This document shows, one piece after another, positions 1-8,825 of a stretch of 64,000 bases of DNA. The number at the start of each line of letters is the position of its first letter. The first letter of the stretch is position 1. The translations under genes and the position numbers were made by a program. Source of the DNA: Erythrobacter oryzae. GTDB lineage: Bacteria; Pseudomonadota; Alphaproteobacteria; Sphingomonadales; Sphingomonadaceae. The notes beneath the pieces are model-generated. The model was not told the DNA's origin. It searched no databases and was given only the letters and a program-made list of their open reading frames with translations. Location of the stretch: assembly GCF_030271515.1 (NCBI RefSeq), contig NZ_JASCXI010000002.1, positions 310,001-374,000 of the forward strand. Direction: 5' to 3'.

Positions 1-1404
1 CTCCAGCAGCGCTTCGGGGTCGTCGGCGGCTTCCAGCTCGGACTTGTAGGCGACCTCCAGCCCGCCCGCGATGGGGAGCGAGCCCCAGTCGCCCGACGGC
101 CAGCAATAGCGGTACTGGTAGCGCTCGGCATTGCTCATCGCGCTGCCCGCAATGCCATAGGCGCGCCGGAGGACAATCGAGGCCAGCGGCACGGTCGCTC
201 GGTAGATCGCGTTCATCGCGTTGACGCCATAGCGGATCGTCCCCGCCATCTCCGCCTCACGCCCGATCATGAAGCCGGGGTTGTCGACGAGGTGGACGAT
301 CGGCAGGCGGAACTGGTCTGCCAGTTTGACGAAGCGCTCGACCTTCTCGCTGGTTTTCGCCTCCCACGATCCGCCGAGGTAGCTGGGGTCTGAGGCGATG
401 ACGAACACCGGCCAGCCATCGAGCCGCGCGAGGGCCGTGATCCCGGCGCGGCCCCAGTGGCGGCCGATCTCGAACACGGTGCCCGTATCGAACACCATGT
501 CGAGGCAGCGGCGCATCGAATAGACCTGCTTGTCCTCGCGCGGGACGAGCGAGAGCAGCGCCTCCTCGCGCCGGTCGGCGGGGTCGCCGGTTTCGATGCG
601 GCGGGCAGGCTGGCCGACATATTCGGGCATGAAGGAGAGAAAATGCCGCGCGCGGGCGAAGGCTTCGGCCTCGCTGGCGACCTCGTCATCGACCACGCCG
701 TTGCGGGTGTGGATCGCGCTGCCGCCGAGCGCCTCCTTGGCCTCCTCGTGATTGGCCGCGCCGCCCTTGAACGCCTCGCCCAGCCCGTCGACCACCGCAG
801 GCCCCGCCGCAAAAATCTGCGAGAGGCCCTTCACCATGATCGAATAATGGCTCGCCACGGTCCGCGCCGCGCCGAGGCCCGCCGTAGGGCCAAGCGCCAG
901 CGCCACCACCGGCACCGTGTCGAGGTTGGTCACGACATCGCCCCAGCCAGGCACGGCGGGGATATAGGTGGCACCGATCTGTTCGAGCGTTTTTACGCTG
1001 CCTCCGCCCCCGGTGCCGTCGATCATGCGGATGATCGGGAGCTTCAACTGGTGCGCCATCATCTCGGCCTGCACCATCTTGCGCGCAATCCCCGCATCCG
1101 CCGCGCCGCCGCGAATGGTGAAGTCGTCGGCGGTGGCGACCACCGGGCGGCCATTGATAGTTGCTTTGCCGAACAGGAAGGGGGCGGGGGTGACGCCTTG
1201 GAGGTCGCCGTTCGCGTCATACTTCGCGGACCCTGCGATCTTGCCGATCTCGCGGAAGGAGCCCTCGTCCACCAGCGCTGCCAGCCGCGCGCGAGCGTCC
1301 ATCTTGCCGCGCCCATGCTGGCGCGCAACCTTGTCCGCGCCGCCCATCTGCTCGGCCAGCGCCTCGCGGGCGCGCAGTTCTTCGAGTTCCTTGGCCCAGG
1401 TCAT
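1..1404 (-). CDS. acyl-CoA carboxylase, carboxyltransferase (beta) subunit, 3' end cut by window edge
   Basis: Translating the reverse strand from the ATG at 1404 gives 468 residues with no stop before the edge. It begins MTWAKELEELRAREALA and carries both crotonase-like halves of PccB/MccB-type carboxyltransferases, including an early GRGKMDARARL segment, DGTGGGGS in the first half and VDNPGFMIG in the second, where the acyl-CoA and biotin oxyanion sites lie. It should move the carboxyl group from biotin to an acyl-CoA in the cytoplasm, together with the biotin-bearing subunit encoded just upstream (1514-3457). The substrate (propionyl-, methylcrotonyl- or other acyl-CoA) cannot be fixed from sequence. 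About 50 C-terminal residues would be missing if the subunit is of usual size. Confidence 0.9.
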   Translation of the reverse strand, partial: MTWAKELEELRAREALAEQMGGADKVARQHGRGKMDARARLAALVDEGSFREIGKIAGSAKYDANGDLQGVTPAPFLFGKATINGRPVVATADDFTIRGGAADAGIARKMVQAEMMAHQLKLPIIRMIDGTGGGGSVKTLEQIGATYIPAVPGWGDVVTNLDTVPVVALALGPTAGLGAARTVASHYSIMVKGLSQIFAAGPAVVDGLGEAFKGGAANHEEAKEALGGSAIHTRNGVVDDEVASEAEAFARARHFLSFMPEYVGQPARRIETGDPADRREEALLSLVPREDKQVYSMRRCLDMVFDTGTVFEIGRHWGRAGITALARLDGWPVFVIASDPSYLGGSWEAKTSEKVERFVKLADQFRLPIVHLVDNPGFMIGREAEMAGTIRYGVNAMNAIYRATVPLASIVLRRAYGIAGSAMSNAERYQYRYCWPSGDWGSLPIAGGLEVAYKSELEAADDPEALLE

Positions 1405-1420
1405 TGCCTCTCCCTCACAG

Positions 1421-1509
1421 GCCCACCCCTAACCCCTCCCGCAGGCGGGAGGGGGACTGGTCTGCGCCCTTTTCTCCCCTCCCGCCTGCGGGAGGGGCTG
1501 GGGGTGGGC
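1421..1509. repeat. intergenic inverted repeat, GCGGGAGGGG type
   Basis: Fills most of the gap between the two acyl-CoA carboxylase genes. The outer arms GCCCACCCC / GGGGTGGGC and two inner palindromes built on CCCTCCCGC and GCGGGAGGG make a nested inverted repeat. A second member of the same family lies at 39973-40090. It may form a strong hairpin in the carboxylase transcript; no transposase is associated. Confidence 0.75.
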
Positions 1510-1513
1510 AAGT

Positions 1514-3457
1514 CTATTCTTTGCTAGCAGGCACCACCCGGCACAACACCGCCTCGACCTGCACCTGCCCGCCCGCGCTCACCGCCAGCCCCTCGACCAC
1601 CCCGTCGAAGGGCGCGGTGAGGGCGTGTTCCATCTTCATCGCCTCTAGCACCAAGAGCCGCTGCCCGGCGGTGACGGCCTGCCCCTCGGCGACATCGACC
1701 GCGATGACCTTGCCCGGCATTGGGGCGATGATGGCGCCATCGGCGGCGGAGGCTTGGCCGGTGCCGTCATGGCGGGTGCGAACTAGAACCGCCTCGCCAT
1801 CATCGAAGACGACGATCCCGCCCTCGGTCTGCTCGCAGGATACATAGCGGTCGAGCCAATCGCGCGATTGCACCACCACCTCGGTAGGCTCGCCGTCAAA
1901 CGAAAAGGCTACCGCTGTCTTGGGATCTCCATTCATACGCAAACCGATGGCAGTCTGCCAAACGTTGCCCCGCGGAAACTTAAGTTCGTTCCGCAAGGTG
2001 CCATAGCTGCTGCCAATGCCGGAAAGTTCGCGGGTGATGAGAGCAACGGCAGCATCAGCCTTCAGCGAATGCCGAAGGGCCGAGGTGTCGAGAAGCGCAG
2101 CTTCGTGTTCCCCGATGAAGGCGGTTGTCACGTTGCCAGCGACAAAGTCGGCTTGATCCAGAGCGCGCTTCAGAAACCCGGCATTGCTACGCACGGGCCA
2201 GATTTCGACGCCTGCACAGACCTCGGCGAGGTCCGCGATAGCCTGTTCGCGGGTCTCCGCGTGGACGACAAGCTTGGCGATCATGGGGTCATAGAAGGGG
2301 CTTATCTCGGAGCCTTCGACAACGCCGGTTTCGATCCGAACTTCAATACCGGGCGGTTCAGGCAGGATAAGGTGCTCAAGCCGCCCCGTGCTCGGCAAAA
2401 ACCCCTTCGCTGGATCCTCGGCATACAGCCGCGCTTCAATCGCATGGCCGTTGATCGACAGCTCCTCCTGCCGCTTGGGCAGCGGCTCGCCGCTTGCGAT
2501 GCGCAATTGCCATTCGACCAGATCGACCCCGGTGATTTCCTCGGTGACGGGGTGTTCGACCTGAAGGCGGGTGTTCATCTCCATGAAGAAGATGCGGTCG
2601 GCGCGCAGGCCTTCGCTGGCGTCGGCGATGAATTCGATCGTGCCCGCGCCCTCGTAATCGACCGCCTTGGCCGCGCGCACGGCGGCGGCGCAGATGGCTT
2701 CGCGGGTGGCCGCGTCCATGCCGGGGGCGGGGGCTTCCTCGATCACCTTCTGGTGGCGGCGCTGCAAGGAACAGTCGCGTTCGAACAGGTGGACGACGTT
2801 GCCGTGGGCATCGCCGAACACCTGCACCTCGATATGGCGGGGCGAGGTGATCCACTTTTCGAGCAACACTTCGTCATTGCCGAAGCTGGCCTTGGCCTCG
2901 CGGCGGCAGCTTTCCAGCGAAGCGGCGAAGTCGGCGGGGGCGTCGACCTTGCGCATCCCCTTGCCGCCGCCGCCCGCGACCGCCTTGATGAGCACGGGGT
3001 AGCCGATCGCCTCGGCCTCGGCGGTGAGCCGCTCCACCGATTGGTCCGACCCGTCATAGCCCGGCGTCACCGGCACACCCGCCGCGCGCATCAGCTGCTT
3101 GGCCGCGTCCTTCAGGCCCATCGCGCGGATGCTGGAAGGCTTGGGGCCGACCCAGATCAGCCCTGCGTCGATCACGGCCTGCGCGAAATCGGCGTTCTCC
3201 GACAGGAAGCCATAGCCCGGATGGATCGCATCCGCCCCGGTCTGCTTGGCCGCCGCGATGATCTTCGCACCGACCAGATAGCTTTCGGCGGCGGGCGAGG
3301 GGCCGATATGCACCGCCTCGTCAGCCGAGCGCACATGCAGCGCCTTGGCATCGGCATCGGAATAGACCGCGACCGTGGCGATCCCCATGCTGCGCGCGGT
3401 GCGCATGATCCGGCAGGCGATCTCGCCGCGATTGGCGATCAGGAGTTTGGTGATCAT
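1514..3457 (-). CDS. acyl-CoA carboxylase, biotin carboxylase / biotin carrier (alpha) subunit
   Basis: A 647-residue protein that carboxylates its own biotin with ATP and bicarbonate and feeds the partner encoded downstream. Residues 1-450 form the biotin carboxylase: MITKLLIANRGEIACR at the N terminus, the ATP-grasp glycine loop GGGGKGM at about 162-168, and EMNTRLQVEHPVTE in the catalytic core. The C terminus is a biotinyl domain with EAMKM at about 605-609, so Lys608 should be biotinylated. The ATG at 3457 is chosen because the family N terminus begins there and it overlaps the stop of the upstream gene (ATGA), which suggests translational coupling. The length fits methylcrotonyl/propionyl carboxylase alpha subunits; the substrate is not determined. 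Confidence 0.93.
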   Translation of the reverse strand: MITKLLIANRGEIACRIMRTARSMGIATVAVYSDADAKALHVRSADEAVHIGPSPAAESYLVGAKIIAAAKQTGADAIHPGYGFLSENADFAQAVIDAGLIWVGPKPSSIRAMGLKDAAKQLMRAAGVPVTPGYDGSDQSVERLTAEAEAIGYPVLIKAVAGGGGKGMRKVDAPADFAASLESCRREAKASFGNDEVLLEKWITSPRHIEVQVFGDAHGNVVHLFERDCSLQRRHQKVIEEAPAPGMDAATREAICAAAVRAAKAVDYEGAGTIEFIADASEGLRADRIFFMEMNTRLQVEHPVTEEITGVDLVEWQLRIASGEPLPKRQEELSINGHAIEARLYAEDPAKGFLPSTGRLEHLILPEPPGIEVRIETGVVEGSEISPFYDPMIAKLVVHAETREQAIADLAEVCAGVEIWPVRSNAGFLKRALDQADFVAGNVTTAFIGEHEAALLDTSALRHSLKADAAVALITRELSGIGSSYGTLRNELKFPRGNVWQTAIGLRMNGDPKTAVAFSFDGEPTEVVVQSRDWLDRYVSCEQTEGGIVVFDDGEAVLVRTRHDGTGQASAADGAIIAPMPGKVIAVDVAEGQAVTAGQRLLVLEAMKMEHALTAPFDGVVEGLAVSAGGQVQVEAVLCRVVPASKE

Positions 3458-3945
3458 TGTGCAGGCACCTCCGGCGCGCCGAGCGCCGCGCAGCGTTCGG
3501 GCAGTTCCATCGTGAAGCTGGTGTTGGCGACCTTCCAGCCGCCCTCGGTCTTGACGAGGCTCAGCGAATTGATCCCGCAATGGCTGGTCTGCCCGTCCGA
3601 GATGAAGCGATAGGGGCCCCACACCAGCGCCATGTCGCCGTCGACCCGCACGGTGTCGTAGCGCATCACCTCGTCGACCTTGCGCGTGCCCTTGGCCCAG
3701 CGCGCGAGGTGATCGGCGACCGGAATGACATCGACGCGGGGGAAGTCGGGCTTCATCCGGCTGTGGACGAAGATCATGCCCTCGGGGAGCATCTGGCGGG
3801 CGAGTGCGGTGCGGTCCTCGCTGCGCAGCGCGGCGAAGAAGGCGTCGGCGGCGGCGATGGCCTCTGCCTGCTCGGGGGTCGGCTCCTCGGCGGCGAGCGG
3901 CGCGGCGGCGAGGAGTGCTGCGGCGGCGGTGATGACGGCTTTCAT
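3454..3945 (-). CDS. secreted NTF2/SnoaL-like protein (DUF4440 type)
   Basis: A 163-residue protein with a signal peptide (hydrophobic stretch about 5-18 ending in AAEE) followed by an NTF2-like cone domain: a helix AIAAADAFFAAL, then strand-rich segments with DEVMRYDTVRVDGDMALVWGPY and a C-terminal LSLVKTEGGWKVANT, a pattern typical of DUF4440/SnoaL_3 domains. Such domains bind small molecules or have lost catalysis, so no reaction can be named. The start at 3945 is chosen for the signal peptide. Its stop overlaps the start of the carboxylase alpha gene by four bases, so the two are probably translated from one mRNA. Confidence 0.75.
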   Translation of the reverse strand: MKAVITAAAALLAAAPLAAEEPTPEQAEAIAAADAFFAALRSEDRTALARQMLPEGMIFVHSRMKPDFPRVDVIPVADHLARWAKGTRKVDEVMRYDTVRVDGDMALVWGPYRFISDGQTSHCGINSLSLVKTEGGWKVANTSFTMELPERCAALGAPEVPAQ

Positions 3946-4001
3946 GGCTGCCGGATTAGCGCGGCTTGGTTGCAAAGGAAACCGCATCGCTATTGCGTCT
4001 T

Positions 4002-4073
4002 CCCGGGCTTGACCCGGGACCACGCTTCCTTTTTCTCCGCGCAAGAAAAGCGGGGCCCCGGGTCAGGCCCGGG
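4002..4073. repeat. inverted repeat CCCGGG-cttga-CCCGGG overlapping the crtB stop
   Basis: Two 17-base units, 4002-4018 (CCCGGGCTTGACCCGGG) and 4057-4073 (CCCGGGTCAGGCCCGGG), are near-perfect inverted copies separated by 38 bases. The right arm covers the stop codon and last residues of crtB (minus strand, stop at 4063-4065). The structure can fold into a long hairpin after crtB and may act as a terminator or as a 3'-end stabiliser. Confidence 0.7.
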
Positions 4074-5028
4074 CCGGGGCGGATGGCCGGTAATCCGCGA
4101 TCCCCCAGTCGATCCCGCCCTCGGGCATCTTCTCGCGGTTGAGCACCGCCGAGAGAAACGCGCGCACGCCGTAGAGCGCCTTCTCGCTGCGCGGCACATA
4201 GGTGCGGCTGTTCCACGCCTCCACCCCTCGCGCGCGGACCTTGCGCCCGATCGCGCCGTAGATGCGCGCCGCCGAGAGCACCGCCCAGCGGCTGCGGAAG
4301 GGGAGTTTCGCCGCGCCCACGCGGGCTGCCGCCTCGTGCTTTTCCACCAGCGCCACCAGCCGCGCGGCCATTTCTGCGAGTTCCTTCCTGTGGTGCGGCT
4401 TGGTGTGCTGGCCGGGCTCGATATCCTGCTCGACCAGCCATTCGACCGGCAGATAGCAGCGCCCCGCCGCATCATCCTCGACGATATCGCGCGCGATGTT
4501 GGAGAGCTGGAAGGCGAGGCCGAGATCATTGGCCCGGTCGAGCGTCTCCTGATCCTGCGGCGAAACCCCCATCACCACCGCCATCATCACGCCGACCGCG
4601 CCCGCGACGTGGTAGCAGTAGCGCAGCATGTCGGCCTCGGTGCGCGGGCGCCAGTCTTCGGCATCCAATTGGAAGCCCGCGATCACGTCCTCGGCCATCT
4701 GCGGGGTGAGGCCGACTTCGGCGGCGACCACGCCGAGCGCGTCGAAGGCCGGATCGCCCGTCGGCTGGCCTGCGAAGGCGAGCGCGGTCAGGCGGCGGAT
4801 ATGGGCGAGGCGGTCGGCAAGGTCGCTCTGGTCGCCCAGCTCGCCGCCCAGTTCCTGATTGTCGGCAATGTCGTCGGCGCGGCGGCACCAGGCGTAGAGC
4901 AGCCAGGCGCGCTCGCGGGTCTCGCGGTCGAACAGGCGCGCGGCCGCGGAGAAGCTCTGCGAGCCGTGCTTGATGGTCAGCCGGGCGTGTTCGACCAGCG
5001 CGGCGCGGGTGGCTGCATCGACCGCCAT
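4063..5028 (-). CDS. crtB: phytoene synthase
   Basis: A 321-residue enzyme that joins two geranylgeranyl diphosphates head-to-head into 15-cis-phytoene, the first committed step to carotenoids, at the inner face of the membrane. Both prenyl-diphosphate-binding aspartate motifs are visible: RRADDIAD near residue 54 and NIARDIVEDDAAGRCYLP in the second half. The length matches bacterial CrtB. The start at 5028 (MAVDAATRAALVEHA) sits 8 bases after the stop of the upstream LOG gene; longer in-frame extensions only run into that gene's shadow. It is the last crt gene of the operon and its stop lies in a palindromic repeat arm. Confidence 0.95.
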   Translation of the reverse strand: MAVDAATRAALVEHARLTIKHGSQSFSAAARLFDRETRERAWLLYAWCRRADDIADNQELGGELGDQSDLADRLAHIRRLTALAFAGQPTGDPAFDALGVVAAEVGLTPQMAEDVIAGFQLDAEDWRPRTEADMLRYCYHVAGAVGVMMAVVMGVSPQDQETLDRANDLGLAFQLSNIARDIVEDDAAGRCYLPVEWLVEQDIEPGQHTKPHHRKELAEMAARLVALVEKHEAAARVGAAKLPFRSRWAVLSAARIYGAIGRKVRARGVEAWNSRTYVPRSEKALYGVRAFLSAVLNREKMPEGGIDWGIADYRPSAPARA

Positions 5029-5036
5029 GGCGAAGC

Positions 5037-5618
5037 CTACAGCTCCTCGGCCTTCATGCGGAAGATCGGGGTGTGGGGGACGTAGCTGGCCATCTTGTCG
5101 AGGAGCTCGCCGCAGGTCTCGGCCGCGATCATGATGCCGGCGTGCTGCGGGCGGATGAAGCCGACCTCGATCATCTTGGCGTTGAAGGCGAGCAGGTGGT
5201 CGTAGAAGCCGAAAGCGTTGAGCAGGCCCACCGGCTTGGTGTGATAGCCCAGTTGCGCCCAGCTGATCGCCTCCCACAGCTCGTCCATCGTGCCGACCCC
5301 GCCGGGGATGGTGACGAAGCCGTCCGAGAGGTCGGTGAAGCGCTGCTTGCGCTCGTGCATGCCCGAAACGGTGACGAGTTCGTCGCAGTCATGATTGGCG
5401 ACCTCGGCCTTGACCAGCGCCTCGGGGATGATGCCGATGACGTGGCCGCCATGGTCCTTGGCGCCCTTGGCAACCGCGCCCATCAGGCCAAGCTTGCCCC
5501 CGCCATAGACGAGCCCGATCCCCCTGCGGGCAAGCTCCGCGCCGACGTCATAGGCGAGCTGGATGTAACGCGGATCCTCGGGAGAGGCCGAGCCGCAATA
5601 GACAGCGAGGCGTTTCAT
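5037..5618 (-). CDS. LOG family (TIGR00730) nucleoside-monophosphate phosphoribohydrolase-like protein
   Basis: A 193-residue Rossmann-fold protein. The signature PGGVGTMDELWE is present (about residues 95-106), as are VYCGSASPEDPRY at the N terminus and GGGKLGLMG near residue 40. Characterised LOG proteins cleave cytokinin riboside 5'-monophosphates or related nucleotides to the free base and ribose 5-phosphate; the role in bacteria that do not make cytokinin is unclear. The gene overlaps its upstream neighbour by an ATGA and lies 8 bases before crtB, so it is part of the carotenoid operon. A functional link to carotenoids is inference from position only. Confidence 0.88.
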   Translation of the reverse strand: MKRLAVYCGSASPEDPRYIQLAYDVGAELARRGIGLVYGGGKLGLMGAVAKGAKDHGGHVIGIIPEALVKAEVANHDCDELVTVSGMHERKQRFTDLSDGFVTIPGGVGTMDELWEAISWAQLGYHTKPVGLLNAFGFYDHLLAFNAKMIEVGFIRPQHAGIMIAAETCGELLDKMASYVPHTPIFRMKAEEL

Positions 5619-6019
5619 CAGTGCGTTCCGCAGGCGGCTTCAAACAGCTGGCGGTCGGAGGGGTCGTCCGCCACATTGAGCGGCTCGATCAGCAGCTCGC
5701 CGATCGGCAGATCGGCCGCGTCCCCGACATCGGGAGAGATGACTCGCGCGCGCTGCATTCCCATCCTCACCTTGGCGCAATCGACCACCCCGATGATATC
5801 GGCGACGAGGTTGTTCTCCTTGTCTTCGGTGCGCAGCAGCAACTGCTTGTAGCGCACCCCGTCGATCACGGTATCGCCGCGCCAGGCCATGTCGATCCAG
5901 CCGGTCAGTTCCTCGTCATTTTGCGCCTCGACCCAGCGGTGCGCGTGGCCCGGCTGGACCAGTGGCGATGCGCCGTAGTCGGCTGCCCCGGCGGCGAGAA
6001 GAAGAAGCCATCCCATCAT
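5618..6019 (-). CDS. small exported protein of unknown function in the crt operon
   Basis: A 133-residue protein beginning MMGWLLLLAAGAADYG, a short signal peptide, with the rest hydrophilic and strand-rich. It has two cysteines (VVDCAKV and FEAACGTH) that could pair outside the cytoplasm. I do not recognise the family; the layout is vaguely like surface-adhesin-E-type beta domains. Both ends overlap neighbours by ATGA: its start overlaps the crtI stop (6019) and its stop overlaps the LOG start (5618). It is therefore almost certainly co-translated with crtI. The start could be 6019 or 6016. Confidence 0.7.
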   Translation of the reverse strand: MMGWLLLLAAGAADYGASPLVQPGHAHRWVEAQNDEELTGWIDMAWRGDTVIDGVRYKQLLLRTEDKENNLVADIIGVVDCAKVRMGMQRARVISPDVGDAADLPIGELLIEPLNVADDPSDRQLFEAACGTH

Positions 6020-7581
6020 CACACATTCACCTTTGCCAGATCCTCCAGCATCAGCCCGGCGGTCGCCTTGGCGCTGCCCACCACGCCCGGAATGCCCGCC
6101 CCCGGGTGGGTGCCTGCGCCGACGAGGTAGTAGTTGTCGATCACGTCGTCGCGGTTGTGGCCGCGCAGCCAGGCGCTCTGCCACAGCACCGGTTCGAGGC
6201 TGAAGGCGCTGCCCATGTGGGCGTTGAGGTCCTGCTTGAAGTCCTTCGGCGCATAGCTGAACTTGGTGACGATCCGCGAATGGATGTCGGGGATCAGGCG
6301 CCGCCCCAGCTCGTCGAGGATCATCTTCTCAAGCTTCGGGCCGACCTCGTCCCAGTCGAGCGGCATCTTGCCCATGTGGCTCACCGGCACGAGCGCGTAG
6401 AAGGTGCTCTTGCCCGCCGGCGCCATGCTCGGGTCGGTGACGGTGGGGTGGTGGAGGTAGATCGCGAAATCCTCGGGGATCACGCCGTTCTTGTAGATGT
6501 CGTCGAGCAGGCCCTTGTAGCGCTTGGCGAAGAGGATCATGTGGTGCGGGATACCGGGCCAGGTGCCCTCCAGCCCGAAATGCACCACGAAGAGGCTCGG
6601 CGAATAGCTCTTGCGGCCGAGGCTCTTGGCCATCTGCTTGCCGCGCGCGCTCTGCGACATCAGGTCCTTGTAGGAGTGCATGATGTCGGCGTTGCTGGCG
6701 ACCGCGTCGAAGCGCTGGCGGAAGCCCGACTTGGTCTCGACCTCGGTGGCCTTGGTGCCGAGAGTATGCACCTGCACCACCGGATCGCCGATCCGCATCT
6801 GGCCGCCGAGGCGCTCGAAATGGCGCACCATGCCTGCGATCAGCCGGTTGGTCCCGCCGCGCGCCCACCACACGCCGCCGTCCTTCTCGAGCTTGTGGAT
6901 CAGGGCGTAGATCGACGAGGTGTTCATCGGGTTGCCGCCGACGAGCAGCGTGTGGAAGCTCAGGGCCTCGCGCAGCTTCTCGTTCTCGACGTAGCTCGAA
7001 ACCATCGAATAGACGCTGCGCCACGCCTGTTCCTTGATCAGCGCGGGCGCGGCCTTCAGCATCGACTTGAAATCGAGGAACGGCACGGTGCCGAGCTTGA
7101 GGTAGCCTTCCTTGTAAACCCGCTCCGAATATTCGAGGAAGCGCGCATAGCCCGCGACATCGGCGGGGTTCAGCTTGGCGATCTCGGCATTGAGGCTCGC
7201 CTCGTCGTTCGAATAGTCGAAATTGGTGCCGTCGGGCCAGTTGAGGCGATAGAAGGGCATGACCTTCATCAGCTCGACATCGTCGGCGATGTCGTGGCCG
7301 GTGAGGGCCCACAATTCCTTGAGGCAATCGGGATCGGTGATGACGGTCGGGCCCGCGTCGAAGGTGAAGCCCTCGCGCTCCCAGAAATAGGCGCGCCCGC
7401 CGGGCTTGTCGCGGCTTTCGATCACGGTGGTGGCGATGCCGGCCGATTGCAGGCGCAGGGCGAGCGCCATGCCGCCGAAGCCTGCGCCGATCACGCAGGC
7501 GGTGCGGCCGTCATAGCGCGCGGCGAGGGCGGGGTTGATACCCTTCGCGCCCGAAAGGTTGAGCTTCGCATCGGCGTTCAT
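6019..7581 (-). CDS. crtI: phytoene desaturase
   Basis: A 520-residue FAD enzyme that introduces double bonds into phytoene to give neurosporene or lycopene. The N-terminal dinucleotide-binding loop VIGAGFGGMALALRLQ is at about residues 27-42, followed by PGGRAYFWEREGFTFDAGPT; the C terminus has the bacterial CrtI signature LVGAGTHPGAGIPGV. The ATG at 7581 overlaps the stop of crtY (ATGA) and its own stop overlaps the next gene in the same way. The number of desaturation steps cannot be read from sequence, but the upstream lycopene cyclase implies lycopene as product. Confidence 0.95.
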   Translation of the reverse strand: MNADAKLNLSGAKGINPALAARYDGRTACVIGAGFGGMALALRLQSAGIATTVIESRDKPGGRAYFWEREGFTFDAGPTVITDPDCLKELWALTGHDIADDVELMKVMPFYRLNWPDGTNFDYSNDEASLNAEIAKLNPADVAGYARFLEYSERVYKEGYLKLGTVPFLDFKSMLKAAPALIKEQAWRSVYSMVSSYVENEKLREALSFHTLLVGGNPMNTSSIYALIHKLEKDGGVWWARGGTNRLIAGMVRHFERLGGQMRIGDPVVQVHTLGTKATEVETKSGFRQRFDAVASNADIMHSYKDLMSQSARGKQMAKSLGRKSYSPSLFVVHFGLEGTWPGIPHHMILFAKRYKGLLDDIYKNGVIPEDFAIYLHHPTVTDPSMAPAGKSTFYALVPVSHMGKMPLDWDEVGPKLEKMILDELGRRLIPDIHSRIVTKFSYAPKDFKQDLNAHMGSAFSLEPVLWQSAWLRGHNRDDVIDNYYLVGAGTHPGAGIPGVVGSAKATAGLMLEDLAKVNV

Positions 7582-8825
7582 GCCGGGGTCTCCGTTTTGA
7601 AAGGCTTGCCTGAAGAAAACAGCGCACGGATGGCGCGCGGGATAGCTACGGGGGGCTTGCCCGTGAGGATGCGCAGCCGGTCGGGCCAGGTCGATCGGCC
7701 GGCGTAGAAGCGCTCCACCAATGCCCCGCGCAGCGCGTAGAAATGCTCGAACACCACCACCCGCTTGCCGGGCTCGGCGGCCTCGAACAGCATGCGGCTG
7801 AGCATCCGGTAATAGGCGGTCGCGCGCCAGTGGCGCCGGGCGCGGCGGGCGCAGAAGGCGGCGAGCTCCTCGCCGGTCAACTCCGGGCGGCGCGCGATCA
7901 TCTTGGCGACGGCGAGCGCGTTGCTGGCGGCGAAGGGCAGGGTGTAGCTGGTGAGCGGGTGCGAGAAGCCCCCCCGCGCGCCTGCCAGCGCGACGCCGGG
8001 GATCGCGACCTCGGCGCATGCCGCGGCGAAATCCCCGCCCGAGATCACGGGGAGAATCCCCGCCTCCTGATCCACCACCTCGCCCTTCCAGCCATTGGCA
8101 TGGGCATAGGCGGCGACGCGGCCCTTGAGGACTTCGGCGTCCATCTTCGGCTGGTCGGCGTAATAGGTGTCTTCAATGAACACCTCGTCTTCGGAGAGGG
8201 GCAGGACATAGACGAAGCGGTAGGCCTCGCCATTGCCGTAGGGGGCGAGCTGATCGACGCTCGCATCCATGATGACGGGGCGGGTGAGGCCGTGGGGCTG
8301 CTCGCACTTGAAATGCTGGCCGAGGAACACCTGCCAGCCGCCCGCGAGATGCTTCGAGGGCTTGAACGGGCGGCAGTCGATCACGCGCTTGGCAGGCATC
8401 CGCGTGCCGTCCGCCAGCGTCACGCCGCCTGCGTCCAGCGCTGCCGCTTTGGTCTCCAGCAGCACGCGGCTTGCAGGCAGTTCCGCCATCAGCGCGCGGT
8501 GGAATTCGGCGCTGGCGAGCGAGCGGTAGGCGGTCGGCAGCGTGCGGCCGAGGCGCGGGAAGGTGATGTCGTAGCCCTCGTCCCAGCCGTTCAATTGGAA
8601 CCCCGCCATCAGCGCGCGGTCGGCTTTCGGGATGTCGGTCTCGAACCAGCTCCAACGGTGGTGGCCGCCCAGCGTGCGCCCGGCCTCGAGCAGCGCGAAG
8701 CGGCAGCCGGGAGCGTGGCGATGGAGCGCGAGCGCGATCAGGCCGCCTGCCAGCCCGCCGCCGACGATGATCACGTCATGCGCAGGCTCTCCGGCTGCGG
8801 GGCGGCTGTTGGGTGAATCGACCAT
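7578..8825 (-). CDS. crtY: lycopene beta-cyclase (CrtY type)
   Basis: A 415-residue flavoprotein that closes beta-ionone rings on lycopene to make beta-carotene. The N terminus shows the Rossmann loop VIIVGGGLAGGLIALAL (about 18-34) and the CrtY-typical GGHHRWSWFETDIP; a conserved GARGGFSHPLTSYTLP lies in the last third. It is the first gene of the minus-strand crt operon and overlaps crtI by four bases. The ATG at 8825 leaves a 156-bp divergent promoter region shared with the MipA gene. Together with crtI and crtB it gives a full phytoene-to-beta-carotene path; no crtE, crtZ or crtW is in the window. Confidence 0.93.
   Translation of the reverse strand: MVDSPNSRPAAGEPAHDVIIVGGGLAGGLIALALHRHAPGCRFALLEAGRTLGGHHRWSWFETDIPKADRALMAGFQLNGWDEGYDITFPRLGRTLPTAYRSLASAEFHRALMAELPASRVLLETKAAALDAGGVTLADGTRMPAKRVIDCRPFKPSKHLAGGWQVFLGQHFKCEQPHGLTRPVIMDASVDQLAPYGNGEAYRFVYVLPLSEDEVFIEDTYYADQPKMDAEVLKGRVAAYAHANGWKGEVVDQEAGILPVISGGDFAAACAEVAIPGVALAGARGGFSHPLTSYTLPFAASNALAVAKMIARRPELTGEELAAFCARRARRHWRATAYYRMLSRMLFEAAEPGKRVVVFEHFYALRGALVERFYAGRSTWPDRLRILTGKPPVAIPRAIRALFSSGKPFKTETPA

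Noticed and set aside
457..1527. A 356-codon plus-strand frame
   Set aside because: Antisense to the carboxyltransferase gene; the composition is that of a shadow frame.
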